Source of the DNA: Luteimonas chenhongjianii
GTDB taxonomy: Bacteria > Pseudomonadota > Gammaproteobacteria > Xanthomonadales > Xanthomonadaceae
Direction of reading: 5' to 3'
Assembly (NCBI RefSeq): GCF_002327105.1
Contig: NZ_CP023406.1
Span: 1,488,001-1,552,000, forward strand
Length of the DNA stretch: 64,000 nt
Shown here: one piece after another, positions 10,347 through 19,694 of the stretch
Layout: the number at the start of each line of letters is the position of its first letter
Numbering within the stretch: the stretch's first letter is position 1
Translations under genes and position numbers: made by a program
The notes under the pieces: generated by a model
Databases searched by the model: none
Told to the model about the DNA's origin: nothing
What the model saw: only the letters and a program-made list of their open reading frames with translations

Positions 10347-13300
10347 TCAGAACGACTTGCTCAGATTGAAGAAGAATGTCCTTCCGAGATAGTCGTAGCC
10401 ACTGTAGAGCGGGGCGTTGCCGATGCGATTGCCCCAGCCTGCAGACACCATCGGCGGTTCCTTGTCGGCGAGGTTGCGTGCGCCGACCGTGGCCGACCAG
10501 TCGTCACCCCGGTACTGGACCGAGAGATTGGACAGGAAGTAGTTGCCGGTCTCGAGGAGATAGAGGGGACGGTAGTCCGTGTCGAAATAGGTCTCGTAGT
10601 AATCGTAGTCGTTCGTCGCCCCCACCCACTCGAGGCCGTAACGCACCAGCCACTTCTGCACCGAATACGAGAAGTCCACATCACCGGCGTACTGGGGCTG
10701 CGCTACCGTTCCCGTGGTGTTGCGCAGCGGGTCGGTCGGGAAGGTACGGCCGGCCTGGGTCAGGTAGTTGGAAAGGCGCGCAGTGGTGCGGAACGAGCCC
10801 GGACCGATTTCCCGAACGAAGCGGGCGGTGAAGTCCCAGCCGCGCACCAGGCTTTCCGAGATGTTCACGTAGCCCGAGGTCACCGACATCGAGTTGTTGA
10901 CGCCACGGGTCACCAGGCTGCACTGGCCGGCATCGGAATTGAAGTCCGCGGGTTGGCTGTCGTAGCAGAGGTTCATGACATTCTGGCCGGACAGGCGCGC
11001 GACACCGTTGTCGACCTTGATGTCGTAGTAATCGGCGGCGAACGACAGATCACCGAACCATTCCGGGAATTCCGGCTGCAGGACGATGCCCGCCGTCACG
11101 GCGACGGAGGTCTCGGCGGCCAGGCCGGTCTCGGCACCGCCTTGCGTGATCGAGGTCACGCTGCTGGTCTGCTGGAAGTTCGTCGGCAGGCCTTCACTGG
11201 CGCAGTTCTGATAGCGGGCCGAGGTGGGGTTCCGGTTGCCGTACTCGTTGCAGGGGTCTGTAGCCGAGGACAGGAAGCCGCTGGTGGCACCCAGGAACTG
11301 TTCGAACAGAGCCGGGGCGCGGAACGACGTGCCGCGGGAGGCGCGTATCGACAACCAGTCGACCGGCGTATAGAGCACGCCGAGCTTCCACGTGGAGTCG
11401 TCACCGTAGGAGTCGTAGTCGGTGTATCGCGCGGACGCATTGAAGGTGAATTCCTGCGCGAACGGCAGATCCGACAGCAGCGGCACCTCGAACTCGATAT
11501 ACGCCTCGCTCACCGAGTCCTTGCCGCGCGTAGGCTGGGATGCGGTAAAGCCGAAGAGGTTGTTGTTGATCGAGTTGATGTCGGGGGTGTCGTCGATTTC
11601 CTGACGACGGTGTTCCACGCCCATCGCGGTGCTGACCGTGCCCGCGGGCAGGTCGAACAGTGGACCATTGACGCCGAAGTTGAACGTGGACTCGGTATAG
11701 ATGGTCTGGCCGCGGGTGTCCTGCATGATGTAGTCACGGTAGGCCTGCGGAAGATCTCCGCCAACCACTGCAGCCGACAACGCAGGCGTGGGGACGCATC
11801 CGCCAGAGGGGTCGCGGCACACGAAACCGCCGCGCCCGTCGGATACGACGTCGATACTCCGCGCGATGCGGTCGGTCAGGCGGTTCTCCACCATGTATGC
11901 CGAATCAGAGCGCGCATGGCTGTAGTAAGTGTCGTAGCTCCACTCGGTGCCGAGATTGCCGCGCAATCCCCCGGTCGCGCGGAAGAAGTCCACTTCCTGC
12001 CAGCTCTTGTATGGGCCCCAGCCGATGAAGGCGCGCACCGACACATTCCTGCCATTGGTGGATCCGTCGGCAGGCGCTGCCAGCCACGCGGGGAGGGTCG
12101 AAAGGCTGCCGAGAAGTGGGCTGCCCACGGGATAGTCGAGGCTGTGTTGCAGATAGCCGATCTGCTGCGACTCTCGACGGTGGCCAAGGCCCTCGAAGTA
12201 GAGCTCGGCATCGCCCAGGGCATTGAGATCGAAGCCGGCCTGCAGGAAGCCGGTGGTGTTCTTGGTAGGTGAAATCAGCGACTCGCGCAGCATGGCCGGA
12301 TCGAAGCTGTCACGACCGAAGTAGTCGACCCCTTCGTAACCGGGAAGACCCGTGGTCACGCCGGGGTTCGGGCGCCAGCGATTGAAGATGTTGCCGCTCG
12401 CGCCGGTACCGACGCTGCCCAGGCCCGGGACGCCGGCGATGTTGCCCGTGCCGATCGTGTTGATCGTCACGCCGCTGTCGTCGATCGTCCAGCATTTCGG
12501 GCGGCCGGTGCGGGGGTCGATGTAGTCGTCCGCGCCATACGAGCCGTCAGCGTTGCGGCCGAGGAGCGGCCGCGGGCAGTCACTGGCCCAGCCGCGCTGG
12601 CCGAGGGTGAGTTCCGCGCGCTGATTCATTTCCAGCGAGCCTGACGCATGCCATCGATCGCCTACGGCGCCGGTCATGATGCCGGCGCGCGTTTCGTCGC
12701 CACCGCCGTCCTGGGTGAAGTTGCGTTGGAACTCGACCGTGGTGTCATCGACCCGGGTGCGGGTGATGACGTTAACGACGCCGGCAACCGCATCGGAGCC
12801 GTAGATCGACGAGGCGCCGTCCTTCAGCACTTCGATCCGCTCGATCATCATGTTCGGCAGCACGTTGAGATCCGCCGAACCCACGGCGCCGCGCGAGCCA
12901 GCCGGGGAGACGCGACGTCCGTTGAGCAGGATCAGCGTGCGGGTCGCGCCAAGACCGCGCAGCGACAGCGTGTTCACGCCCGGCCCGCCATTGACGACGA
13001 AGCCGCCGTAGGCGTTGTTGATCTGCGAGGAGCCGCCGGTCACCGAGTTGCTCTGGAGCACGCCTGTGGTGGAGCTGAAGCCTGCCAGCGTGGATTCCTC
13101 GCGGCTGATCACCTGAACCGGTGAAACCGAGTTGAAGGTGTCGCGCGCAATGCGCGAGCCGGTAACGCTGACGCGATCCAGGGTAATGGCTGGCGCGGAA
13201 GCGGCGGCCTGCGTCTGCTCCGCCGTGGGCGCGGGCTCTTCTTCGTCGTCTGTCGGCGGGGTGCTCTGCGCCGATGCGAGGCCCATGGGCAGCATCAGGG

Positions 13301-13370
13301 CTGCGGCGAGCGCCAGATGAAGCGGGTTGCGGCGGGGCCGGACAGGGCCCAGGGTTCGACGTGAGCGCAT
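10347..13370 (-). CDS. TonB-dependent outer-membrane receptor
   Basis: This 1007-aa receptor is a gated 22-strand outer-membrane barrel that imports a ligand using TonB energy. A signal peptide (LHLALAAALMLPMGLASA) is followed by a short acidic Thr/Glu/Pro linker, a TonB-box-like region (ITLDRVSVTGSRI, about residue 62) and the plug domain (PVQVISREE to about residue 200, including the VLKDGASSIYGSDAVAGVVN motif). The long barrel ends in the C-terminal residues FFFNLSKSF, with the terminal Phe needed for barrel assembly. There is no STN signalling domain, so it is not a FecA-type transducer. The adjacent secreted peptidase suggests a peptide ligand, but that is only inference. The gene has its own terminator and an inverted repeat over its presumed promoter. 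The ligand is unknown. Confidence 0.95.
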   Translation of the reverse strand: MRSRRTLGPVRPRRNPLHLALAAALMLPMGLASAQSTPPTDDEEEPAPTAEQTQAAASAPAITLDRVSVTGSRIARDTFNSVSPVQVISREESTLAGFSSTTGVLQSNSVTGGSSQINNAYGGFVVNGGPGVNTLSLRGLGATRTLILLNGRRVSPAGSRGAVGSADLNVLPNMMIERIEVLKDGASSIYGSDAVAGVVNVITRTRVDDTTVEFQRNFTQDGGGDETRAGIMTGAVGDRWHASGSLEMNQRAELTLGQRGWASDCPRPLLGRNADGSYGADDYIDPRTGRPKCWTIDDSGVTINTIGTGNIAGVPGLGSVGTGASGNIFNRWRPNPGVTTGLPGYEGVDYFGRDSFDPAMLRESLISPTKNTTGFLQAGFDLNALGDAELYFEGLGHRRESQQIGYLQHSLDYPVGSPLLGSLSTLPAWLAAPADGSTNGRNVSVRAFIGWGPYKSWQEVDFFRATGGLRGNLGTEWSYDTYYSHARSDSAYMVENRLTDRIARSIDVVSDGRGGFVCRDPSGGCVPTPALSAAVVGGDLPQAYRDYIMQDTRGQTIYTESTFNFGVNGPLFDLPAGTVSTAMGVEHRRQEIDDTPDINSINNNLFGFTASQPTRGKDSVSEAYIEFEVPLLSDLPFAQEFTFNASARYTDYDSYGDDSTWKLGVLYTPVDWLSIRASRGTSFRAPALFEQFLGATSGFLSSATDPCNEYGNRNPTSARYQNCASEGLPTNFQQTSSVTSITQGGAETGLAAETSVAVTAGIVLQPEFPEWFGDLSFAADYYDIKVDNGVARLSGQNVMNLCYDSQPADFNSDAGQCSLVTRGVNNSMSVTSGYVNISESLVRGWDFTARFVREIGPGSFRTTARLSNYLTQAGRTFPTDPLRNTTGTVAQPQYAGDVDFSYSVQKWLVRYGLEWVGATNDYDYYETYFDTDYRPLYLLETGNYFLSNLSVQYRGDDWSATVGARNLADKEPPMVSAGWGNRIGNAPLYSGYDYLGRTFFFNLSKSF

Positions 13371-13424
13371 TTAAATCCCCTTGGTTATCAACCACATATG
13401 GTCTAAGTGAACGCAGCGTTAAGC

Positions 13425-13467
13425 GGTTGTGAACCGATCCTAACACCAATTTCACAACCTTGGTCAA
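13425..13467 (-). promoter_or_regulatory. Candidate promoter and inverted-repeat operator of the TonB receptor gene
   Basis: A perfect 9-bp inverted repeat GGTTGTGAA-N17-TTCACAACC (arms 13425-13433 and 13451-13459) lies 55 bp upstream of the receptor ATG. On the minus strand it overlaps a weak promoter, TTGACC (13467-13462), N19, TAGGAT (13442-13437). The region 13371-13470 is clearly richer in A+T than its surroundings. The arms end in TGTGA/TCACA-like half sites, but the spacing is far too long for a CRP site. The rest of the 13371-13754 gap shows no gene. Confidence 0.5.
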
Positions 13468-13754
13468 GTTCCGCCTGGGTTCATATGCGCTTTTTCGCCG
13501 CATTGCGGTCGTCCCTTCCGGATCCGCTGTCCCGCCCTTCCGTCAGTGGCGCGGTTTAAGCTAATGCGCTCGCACGCAGGGCCGCACCCAACGGCGGCGG
13601 TGCGCTGGCCTCGGGTAGCGGCCTGCCGTGATGCATGTCGTAGATCCCGTGCCTCACCACGGCCTGTGCAGGCTTCGTCCGTCGCTCGAGCTGCTGCCCG
13701 TGCGGGGAGCCGATGCCGTCGGCCTGCCACCACCACGATCACAAGAAGACTCTG

Positions 13755-14606
13755 ATGCCGCACGCCGCAGCCCGTTCCGTTCAAGCCAACCTGTCTTCCC
13801 ACCCCCGCATCCGCAACATCATCGCCATCGGCTCCGGCAAGGGCGGCGTGGGCAAATCCACGACCGCGGTGAACCTTGCGCTTGCGCTGGCGGCCGAGGG
13901 GGCGAGGGTGGGCGTGCTGGACGCCGACGTGTACGGGCCCAGCATTCCGACGATGCTGGGACTGTCCGGCAAGCCCGACAGCCCGGACGGCAAGTCCATC
14001 CTGCCGATGCAGGCACATGGCATCGAGGCGATGTCGATCGGCCTGCTGGTCGATCAGGACACGCCGATGATCTGGCGTGGACCCATGGCGACGTCCGCGT
14101 TGACCCAGCTGCTCAACGACACGTTGTGGGGCGGGGACGAGGCGCTTGATTACCTGCTCGTCGATCTGCCGCCGGGCACCGGCGATATCCAGCTCACGCT
14201 GGCGCAGAAGATTCCGGTCGCGGGCGCGGTCATCGTGACCACGCCGCAGGACGTGGCGACGCTGGACGCTCGCAAGGCGCTGCGGATGTTCGAGAAGGTC
14301 GAAGTGGCGGTTCTGGGGCTCGTCGAGAACATGGCCCAGCACGTCTGCTCGAATTGCGGCCACGTCGAACACCTGTTCGGCGAGGGCGGTGGCCAGCGCA
14401 TGGCGGCGCAGTACGGCGTGCCGCTGCTGGGCTCGCTGCCGCTTGAGATCGGCATCCGCGCGCAGGGGGATGCCGGCGTGCCGATCGTCGCCGCGATGCC
14501 CGCATCGCCTGCGGCGACGGCCTATCGCGCCACGGCGCGGCGCCTGGTCGAAGAACTCGAGAAGCGCCCGCGCGCGCCGATGTCGATTTCCGCGTCGCTG
14601 CTCTGA
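13755..14606 (+). CDS. apbC: Iron-sulfur cluster carrier protein ApbC/Mrp
   Basis: This 283-aa Mrp/NBP35-type P-loop ATPase binds and transfers Fe-S clusters in the cytoplasm. The deviant Walker A is GKGGVGKST (residues 28-36, preceded by RNIIAIGS). Further family motifs are [12 protein letters not shown] and the [10 protein letters not shown] segment. The C-terminal half has the cluster-binding pair C198-x2-C201 (VCSNCGH). I chose the ATG at 13755 because AAGAAG lies 6 nt upstream; an earlier in-frame ATG at 13713 would add a His-rich MPSACHHHDHKKTL leader. The N-terminal DUF59 domain present in E. coli Mrp is absent, as in many relatives. dcd follows on the same strand. Confidence 0.94.
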   Translation: MPHAAARSVQANLSSHPRIRNIIAIGSGKGGVGKSTTAVNLALALAAEGARVGVLDADVYGPSIPTMLGLSGKPDSPDGKSILPMQAHGIEAMSIGLLVDQDTPMIWRGPMATSALTQLLNDTLWGGDEALDYLLVDLPPGTGDIQLTLAQKIPVAGAVIVTTPQDVATLDARKALRMFEKVEVAVLGLVENMAQHVCSNCGHVEHLFGEGGGQRMAAQYGVPLLGSLPLEIGIRAQGDAGVPIVAAMPASPAATAYRATARRLVEELEKRPRAPMSISASLL

Positions 14607-14694
14607 CCTAACTGCGCCATGGCCTGCCGGGGTGACGCCGGCAGACAGGCCGTGGACAATGACCGTCCAGGCCCAAGGCCGCAGGAACCCCACG

Positions 14695-15273
14695 ATGAGC
14701 ATCAAGAGCGACCGCTGGATCCGCCGCATGTCCGAGCAGCCGGGTGGCATGATCGAGCCCTTCGAGCCCGGCCAGATCAAGCAGGACCCGGCCGGCGCGC
14801 GCATCGTCAGTTACGGTACATCGAGCTATGGCTACGACGTGCGCTGTTCGCGCGAGTTCAAGGTGTTCACCAACATCAACTCGACGATCGTCGATCCCAA
14901 GCACTTCGACCCCAAGAGCTTCGTCGACATCGAGGCCGACGAGTGCATCATCCCGCCGAATTCGTTCGCGCTGGCGCGCACCGTCGAGTACTTCCGCATT
15001 CCGCGCGACACGCTGGTGGTATGCCTGGGCAAGAGCACGTATGCCCGCTGCGGGATCATCGTCAACGTCACGCCGCTCGAGCCGGAGTGGGAAGGGCATG
15101 TGACCCTGGAGTTCAGCAACACCACGCCGCTGCCGGCGCGCATCTACGCCAACGAGGGCGTGGCGCAGATGCTGTTCTTCCAGTCGGACGCCGATGACGT
15201 CTGCGAGACCTCGTACAAGGATCGCGGCGGCAAGTACCAGGGCCAGCGCGGCGTCACCCTGCCGCGCACCTGA
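14695..15273 (+). CDS. dcd: dCTP deaminase
   Basis: This homotrimeric enzyme (192 aa) deaminates dCTP to dUTP, feeding dTMP synthesis. The N-terminus [13 protein letters not shown] and the segments [32 protein letters not shown] and [16 protein letters not shown] are typical. The catalytic Glu in this family falls in the LEFSN segment. The length matches the E. coli enzyme (193 aa). The ATG follows AGGAA at a good distance. An in-frame ATG at 14659 is rejected because the family starts at MSIK. The gene lies 88 nt after apbC and converges with the HIT gene. Confidence 0.97.
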   Translation: MSIKSDRWIRRMSEQPGGMIEPFEPGQIKQDPAGARIVSYGTSSYGYDVRCSREFKVFTNINSTIVDPKHFDPKSFVDIEADECIIPPNSFALARTVEYFRIPRDTLVVCLGKSTYARCGIIVNVTPLEPEWEGHVTLEFSNTTPLPARIYANEGVAQMLFFQSDADDVCETSYKDRGGKYQGQRGVTLPRT

Positions 15274-15331
15274 GCAACGTTCTTCCCGGGATGCGGCGCT
15301 CCGGGTCCCCGCCTGCCGGTGATGCCCGGCC

Positions 15332-15751
15332 TCAGCCTTGCAGCGCTGCCTGGAGGCTGGCGATCCGTGTGACCAGCTGCTCGGGCGTATAGGGCCTGGC
15401 AGCGACCCGGCCCCAGACCGGCGCCGGCCAGGCCGGATCGTCGCGTTCGCGGCCGATCACGTGGATGTGCAGTTGCTCGACCATGTTGCCGAGCGCGGCG
15501 ATGTTGAGTTTGTAGGGCTGGAACGCGTCGCGCAGCAGGCGCGCGGCGGTGTCGATGTCGTCGGTCAGCGCACGTCGCTGGTCGGGATCGAGATCGATCA
15601 GTTCACGGGCATCGGCGATCCGCGGTACGAGCACCAGCCAGGGGTAGTTGGCGTCGTCCATCAGGCGCAGCTCGCACAGTCCGAGCAGGGCCAGGGGGTG
15701 GGTATCCTCCGCCAGTTGCGGGTGCAGGATGTACGGGCCGGAATGGCTCAT
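15332..15751 (-). CDS. HIT family protein
   Basis: This 139-aa histidine-triad nucleotide-binding fold protein probably hydrolyses a dinucleoside polyphosphate or a nucleotide phosphoramidate. The triad region reads QLHIHVIG (H95, H97), so the third His of the usual H-x-H-x-H is replaced by Ile99, a variant found in some HIT subfamilies. Other family features are the YPWLVLVPR strand and the LNIAALGNMV segment. Its ATG overlaps the stop of the dienelactone hydrolase gene by 4 nt, so the two are translationally coupled. The substrate is unknown. Confidence 0.88.
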   Translation of the reverse strand: MSHSGPYILHPQLAEDTHPLALLGLCELRLMDDANYPWLVLVPRIADARELIDLDPDQRRALTDDIDTAARLLRDAFQPYKLNIAALGNMVEQLHIHVIGRERDDPAWPAPVWGRVAARPYTPEQLVTRIASLQAALQG

Positions 15752-16437
15752 GGCGCGGGCTCCCGCCGCAGGGCGGCGTCGAGGAAGGCGAGGGTCGCGC
15801 GACGGGCGCTGGTCGCGCTTTGCGCATGGTAGTGGTTGGGGTCGATATCCCGGTTGAAGCCATGGCCGCCCGGGTGCACGTGTACTTCCGCGTCCGGCTG
15901 CAGGGTCCTGTGGCGCTCGATGGCTTCCGGGGGAATCGAGGGGTCGTCGGCGCCGAAGTGGAACAGCATCGGCGCCTGCAGGGGCTCCTCCAGGAAGGGC
16001 AGGGTCTGTGCGCCGTAATAGCTCGCCGCCAGCATGCCGAGCCTGGCGTTGGCAAGGAACGCGAGCGTGCCGCCCCAGCAGAAGCCGACTGCGCCCACAC
16101 GGCGATGGCCCTGCGCCTGCAGGAGGTCGCGGCCGGCCCGCAGCACGCCGAGCGCCCGCTCGATACCGAGCGAGGCAACCAGGGCCCGGCCCCGGCTCAC
16201 GCCCTCGGCGTCGTAGCCCAGCTCCACGTTGCGGGCGACGGGGTCGAACACGGCCGGCGCGAGGGCGACATAACCGGCCGCGGCATAGCCGTCGGCGACA
16301 CTGCGGATATGCGCGTTGACGCCGAAGATCTCCTGGATGACCAGCAGCGCGCCCCGCGGCGCGGCGCCATGCGGCGGATCGGCACGCCAGGCGTGCACCG
16401 GTCCGTACGGGGTGGCGAGGCTGATGTCCCGGCCCAT
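15748..16437 (-). CDS. Dienelactone hydrolase family protein
   Basis: This 229-aa cytoplasmic alpha/beta hydrolase (no signal peptide) resembles carboxymethylenebutenolidase. The Cys-Asp-His triad is visible: C120 in GFCWGG, Asp in GADDPSIPP (164/165) and H192 in GGHGFN. The conserved QEIFGVN motif supplies the Glu that activates the Cys in dienelactone hydrolases. Typical length is about 230-240 aa. No catechol-degradation genes are near, so a general detoxifying or unknown ester hydrolase role is more likely than 3-oxoadipate pathway work. It is transcribed with the HIT gene and divergently from rimO. Confidence 0.92.
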   Translation of the reverse strand: MGRDISLATPYGPVHAWRADPPHGAAPRGALLVIQEIFGVNAHIRSVADGYAAAGYVALAPAVFDPVARNVELGYDAEGVSRGRALVASLGIERALGVLRAGRDLLQAQGHRRVGAVGFCWGGTLAFLANARLGMLAASYYGAQTLPFLEEPLQAPMLFHFGADDPSIPPEAIERHRTLQPDAEVHVHPGGHGFNRDIDPNHYHAQSATSARRATLAFLDAALRREPAP

Positions 16438-16611
16438 GCGGTTTCCCTGTTCAGGTGATGCCCCGAGTCTACCGGCGGCCCGGGGCCGATAGTGTGCGGT
16501 CGGTCCGGGCGCGGCGCGGCGGTATACTGCGCGGCCCGCGAGTGGGCCTCATGCCGCGCGAACGCGATCCGGAGCCGCTGCAGCGGCCATCTCCCCAAGC
16601 AACGGTTCCCC

Positions 16612-17985
16612 ATGTCCGCAGCCAATCCCAAGGTCGGGTTCGTCAGCCTCGGCTGTCCGAAAGCCCTCGTCGATTCCGAACGCATCCTCACCCAGCTCCG
16701 GGTCGAGGGCTATGACATCGTGCAGACCTATGACGATGCCGACGTCGTCGTCGTCAACACCTGCGGCTTCATCGATTCGGCGGTGACCGAATCGCTGGAT
16801 GCGATCGGCGAGGCGATCTCCGAGAACGGCAAGGTGATCGTCACCGGGTGCCTGGGCAAGCGTTCGGAGGTGATCCGCGAGGCGCACCCGGGCGTGCTGT
16901 CGATCAGCGGACCGCAGGACTACGGCTCGGTGATGCGCGCGGTGCACGCCGCGGCGCCGCAGAAGCATGACCCCTTCCTCGATCTGCTGCCGCGCCGCGC
17001 GGCAATGGACGACGACGTCGGCATCAAGCTGACGCCCAAGCACTACGCGTACCTGAAGATCTCCGAAGGCTGCAACCATCGCTGCAGCTTCTGCATCATT
17101 CCGTCGATGCGCGGCGATCTGGTGTCGCGCCCGGTAGATGACGTGCTGCGCGAGGCCGAAAAGCTCGTGCGCGGCGGGGTGCGCGAGCTGCTGGTGATCT
17201 CGCAGGACACCTCGGCCTATGGCGTCGACGTGCGCTATGCCGAGCGCACCTGGCGCGAGCGCCAGTACGCCACGCGGATGAAGGCGCTGTGCGAAGGCCT
17301 GTCGGAACTGGGCGTGTGGACGCGGCTGCATTACGTGTACCCGTATCCGCACGTCGACGACATCATCCCGCTGATGACCGAGCGCCACGTCGACGGCATG
17401 CCAAAGCTGCTGCCGTATCTGGACGTGCCGCTGCAACACGCCAGCCCGCGCATCCTCAAACTCATGAAGCGGCCCGGCGCGATCGACAAGACCCGCGAAC
17501 GCATCGCGCGCTGGCGCGAGATCTGCCCCGAACTGACGATCCGCAGCACCTTCATCGTCGGCTTCCCCGGCGAGACCGAGCACGATTTCCAGCAGTTGCT
17601 CGACTTCATGGACGAGGCCCAGCTCGACCGCGTGGGTGCGTTCGCCTATTCGCCGGTCGAAGGCGCGACGGCCAATGCGCTGCCGGACGCGGTGCCCGAG
17701 GAAGTGAAGCAGGAGCGCCTCGCGCGCTTCATGGACAAGCAGGCGGAGATCTCCACCGCCCGCCTCGAAGCCAAGGTCGGCACGGTGCAGATGTGCCTGG
17801 TCGACATGGTCGACGGCGATCTGGCGATCGCGCGTTCGATGGGCGACGCGCCCGAGATCGACGGCGTGGTGCAGATCCAGGATGGCCGCGAAGCCGATCT
17901 GCAGCCGGGCGATTTCGTCGATGTGGAGATCATGGGCAGCGACGAGCATGACCTCTACGGCGAGGTCGCCGAGGTCCACGCGTGA
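16612..17985 (+). CDS. rimO: Ribosomal protein S12 methylthiotransferase RimO
   Basis: This radical-SAM enzyme (457 aa) adds a methylthio group to an Asp of ribosomal protein S12. The N-terminal UPF0004 domain has the auxiliary-cluster cysteines C15 ([12 protein letters not shown]), C51 (NTCGF) and C80 (TGCLGK). The radical-SAM motif is C154-x3-C158-x2-C161 (CNHRCSFC). A C-terminal TRAM domain follows ([20 protein letters not shown] region). [12 protein letters not shown] marks RimO rather than MiaB. A -10-like TATACT occurs at 16523-16528, without a clear -35. The stop overlaps the GTG of the next gene by 4 nt. Confidence 0.97.
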   Translation: MSAANPKVGFVSLGCPKALVDSERILTQLRVEGYDIVQTYDDADVVVVNTCGFIDSAVTESLDAIGEAISENGKVIVTGCLGKRSEVIREAHPGVLSISGPQDYGSVMRAVHAAAPQKHDPFLDLLPRRAAMDDDVGIKLTPKHYAYLKISEGCNHRCSFCIIPSMRGDLVSRPVDDVLREAEKLVRGGVRELLVISQDTSAYGVDVRYAERTWRERQYATRMKALCEGLSELGVWTRLHYVYPYPHVDDIIPLMTERHVDGMPKLLPYLDVPLQHASPRILKLMKRPGAIDKTRERIARWREICPELTIRSTFIVGFPGETEHDFQQLLDFMDEAQLDRVGAFAYSPVEGATANALPDAVPEEVKQERLARFMDKQAEISTARLEAKVGTVQMCLVDMVDGDLAIARSMGDAPEIDGVVQIQDGREADLQPGDFVDVEIMGSDEHDLYGEVAEVHA

Positions 17986-18377
17986 AGCGCCTCGCGCTCG
18001 CGCTGGTGGCCATGCTGGGCGCGGCCGCCCATGCGCAGGCAGGCGACGGGCTCAGTGGCACCTACCGGCCGGCGGGCGACGGCAATGATGCGTTTCCCGC
18101 CGACGCCGAGCTGGTGGTTCGCGCCGAAGGCCGCGGCTGGCTGGCGATGTTCCGCGGCGAAGGGCTGGCGCTGCTGCCGCTCGATCGCCTGGAGCAGGCG
18201 GGACTGTTTCCGGATGTCGATCCGCAGGCCCGTCTGCAGTGCGCGTACTCGCGGGCATTCCTGCTGTGCCGGGTGTCGCCCGGCACCGAGTTCCCGCAGC
18301 AGAATTTCAGGTCGACGACCGGCTACTTCACCGCGCTGTCCGACGAGCGGATCTTCGAGATGCGTCGTATCGACTGA
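17982..18377 (+). CDS. Small secreted protein of unknown function
   Basis: This 131-aa protein has a Sec signal peptide ([20 protein letters not shown], probable cut after AQA). The mature part of about 110 residues has two cysteines ([16 protein letters not shown]) that could pair. I do not recognise the family. The GTG start overlaps the rimO stop by 4 nt (GTGA), so it is likely translated from the rimO mRNA. No function is inferred; the coupling says only that it is coexpressed with a ribosome-modifying enzyme. The following 225 nt (18378-18602) contain no gene or clear terminator. Confidence 0.75.
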   Translation: MKRLALALVAMLGAAAHAQAGDGLSGTYRPAGDGNDAFPADAELVVRAEGRGWLAMFRGEGLALLPLDRLEQAGLFPDVDPQARLQCAYSRAFLLCRVSPGTEFPQQNFRSTTGYFTALSDERIFEMRRID

Positions 18378-18602
18378 CGGCTCCGCGTTGCAGCGCAGAG
18401 TGCGGGCGGGCCCACGCGCTGCATGGCATGGCCCACCGCGTCCGCACCGCGCCAGACCGGGCCGCTCTGGCCGGCTCACCTGCGTGTCGTCGCAGGCTGC
18501 GCGCACATGCCGACCGACGTCGGCGACACCGGCGTGGGATGAAGCCCTGGCGCGCGGCCGGCGCAGGGAAGACGCATCACTTCGGGCGCTGCATCCGCCC
18601 GA

Positions 18603-19184
18603 TCACTCGCGGGTCGGGGCCGATTCCACCGCGTCCACGTACCGCCAGGCCGCCGCTTCGATCGCATCGAGCGCCGCGATCGCCCACGGCAGCAGGCGAC
18701 GGCCCTCTTCGCCGGCGTCGTCGCGCATCCGGCCCGAGGCGTTGTAATCGACCAGCGCCTGCCAGTGCGGCAGGCGGGCATCCACCGTCGCCTGCAGTGC
18801 CCGCAGCGCGGTATCGGCCTGGGTCGGTGCCCCCGGAGCGGCCAGCGCGACGCGCGCGCGGGCGTGGAAATCGGGCCCGAAATGGTGGGTGTCCGCGCGC
18901 GCGCGCAAGAACGCGCCGAGCCGGAACCGTTCGTCGTCGGCCGCGACCGGTCCGCGCGCGCCGCGATCGATCAGGAACCGACGCACGCGATGCGCGAGCT
19001 CGGCGTGCGCCCGGGCTTTCGCATCCACACGCACCGTGGCCTCGGCGACCGGTGGCGGCAACGGCGCCTCCTGCATGCAGGCGGGCAAGGTCGCCAGCAG
19101 CACCGGCCACAGCGCCCGCGCCAGTCGTGGGCTGCCCGTCGCGGCGGACGCAGGGCCGACGCGTACCCGCTGCCTGACGCTCAT
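18603..19184 (-). CDS. Hypothetical lipoprotein
   Basis: This 193-aa protein has a basic N-terminus, a hydrophobic stretch ([16 protein letters not shown]) and a lipobox-like LPAC, so it is a predicted lipoprotein with the acylated Cys at about residue 36. The mature part is Ala/Arg-rich, probably helical, with motifs [26 protein letters not shown] and a final [10 protein letters not shown] do not recognise a family. Its ATG overlaps the greB stop by 4 nt, so it is translationally coupled as the last gene of the HerA-like ATPase / greB / lipoprotein unit. The long N-terminus before the hydrophobic part leaves the true start uncertain. Confidence 0.7.
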   Translation of the reverse strand: MSVRQRVRVGPASAATGSPRLARALWPVLLATLPACMQEAPLPPPVAEATVRVDAKARAHAELAHRVRRFLIDRGARGPVAADDERFRLGAFLRARADTHHFGPDFHARARVALAAPGAPTQADTALRALQATVDARLPHWQALVDYNASGRMRDDAGEEGRRLLPWAIAALDAIEAAAWRYVDAVESAPTRE

Positions 19185-19687
19185 GCCGAGCGGTAGGCGA
19201 CCGCCACGACCGCGAAGCGCACCGGTCCTGCAGGCAGCTGGGCTTCGAACTCGTCGTCGACGCGTTTCTTCAGCATCGCCCGCGCGAGTGGCGAGTCGAT
19301 GCTGATCCAGCCCGCCCTGGCGTCGGTCTCGTCGGGTCCAACGATGCGATAGCGCGCCAGCTCGCCGCTGTCGGTGTCCTCCAGCTCGACGTATGCGCCG
19401 AAGAAGATCGCGTCCGCATCGCTGGGCACGGTGTCGACCACGCGCAGTGATTCGAGCCGCTTGGACAGATACCGCACGCGCCGGTCGATCTCGCCGAGCT
19501 GTTTCTTGCGGTAGGTGTACTCGGCGTTCTCCGAACGGTCGCCTTCGGCTGCGGCCGCAGACAGCGCCCGCACCACCTCGGGCCGGCGCACGCGCCACAG
19601 GTCGTCGAGCTCGGCCTTGAGCCGTGCATGCCCCTCGGGCGTGATCAGCGCGGTGCTCGCCGCGGAGGGTGGACGCCAGCGACTCAT
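19181..19687 (-). CDS. greB: Transcription elongation factor GreB
   Basis: This 168-aa factor enters the secondary channel of backtracked RNA polymerase and stimulates cleavage of the transcript 3' end. The N-terminal coiled coil includes [29 protein letters not shown] and then [20 protein letters not shown], where the paired acidic residues (D, E at the tip) coordinate the catalytic Mg2+. The C-terminal FKBP-like domain contains [21 protein letters not shown] and [20 protein letters not shown] at the usual place of GreA is not seen; the [21 protein letters not shown] segment points to GreB. The start MSRWRPPS was chosen because it lies just after the ATPase stop. Confidence 0.95.
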   Translation of the reverse strand: MSRWRPPSAASTALITPEGHARLKAELDDLWRVRRPEVVRALSAAAAEGDRSENAEYTYRKKQLGEIDRRVRYLSKRLESLRVVDTVPSDADAIFFGAYVELEDTDSGELARYRIVGPDETDARAGWISIDSPLARAMLKKRVDDEFEAQLPAGPVRFAVVAVAYRSA

Positions 19688-19694
19688 CGGGCGC

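Noticed and set aside
10143..12272. Long plus-strand frame (709 codons) opposite the TonB receptor gene
   Set aside because: Same shadow effect; the receptor on the other strand has a full signal peptide, plug and barrel.
13428..13455. TGTGA...TCACA as a CRP (cAMP receptor) site upstream of the TonB receptor
   Set aside because: The half sites are separated by about 18-19 nt instead of 6, so CRP could not bind both.
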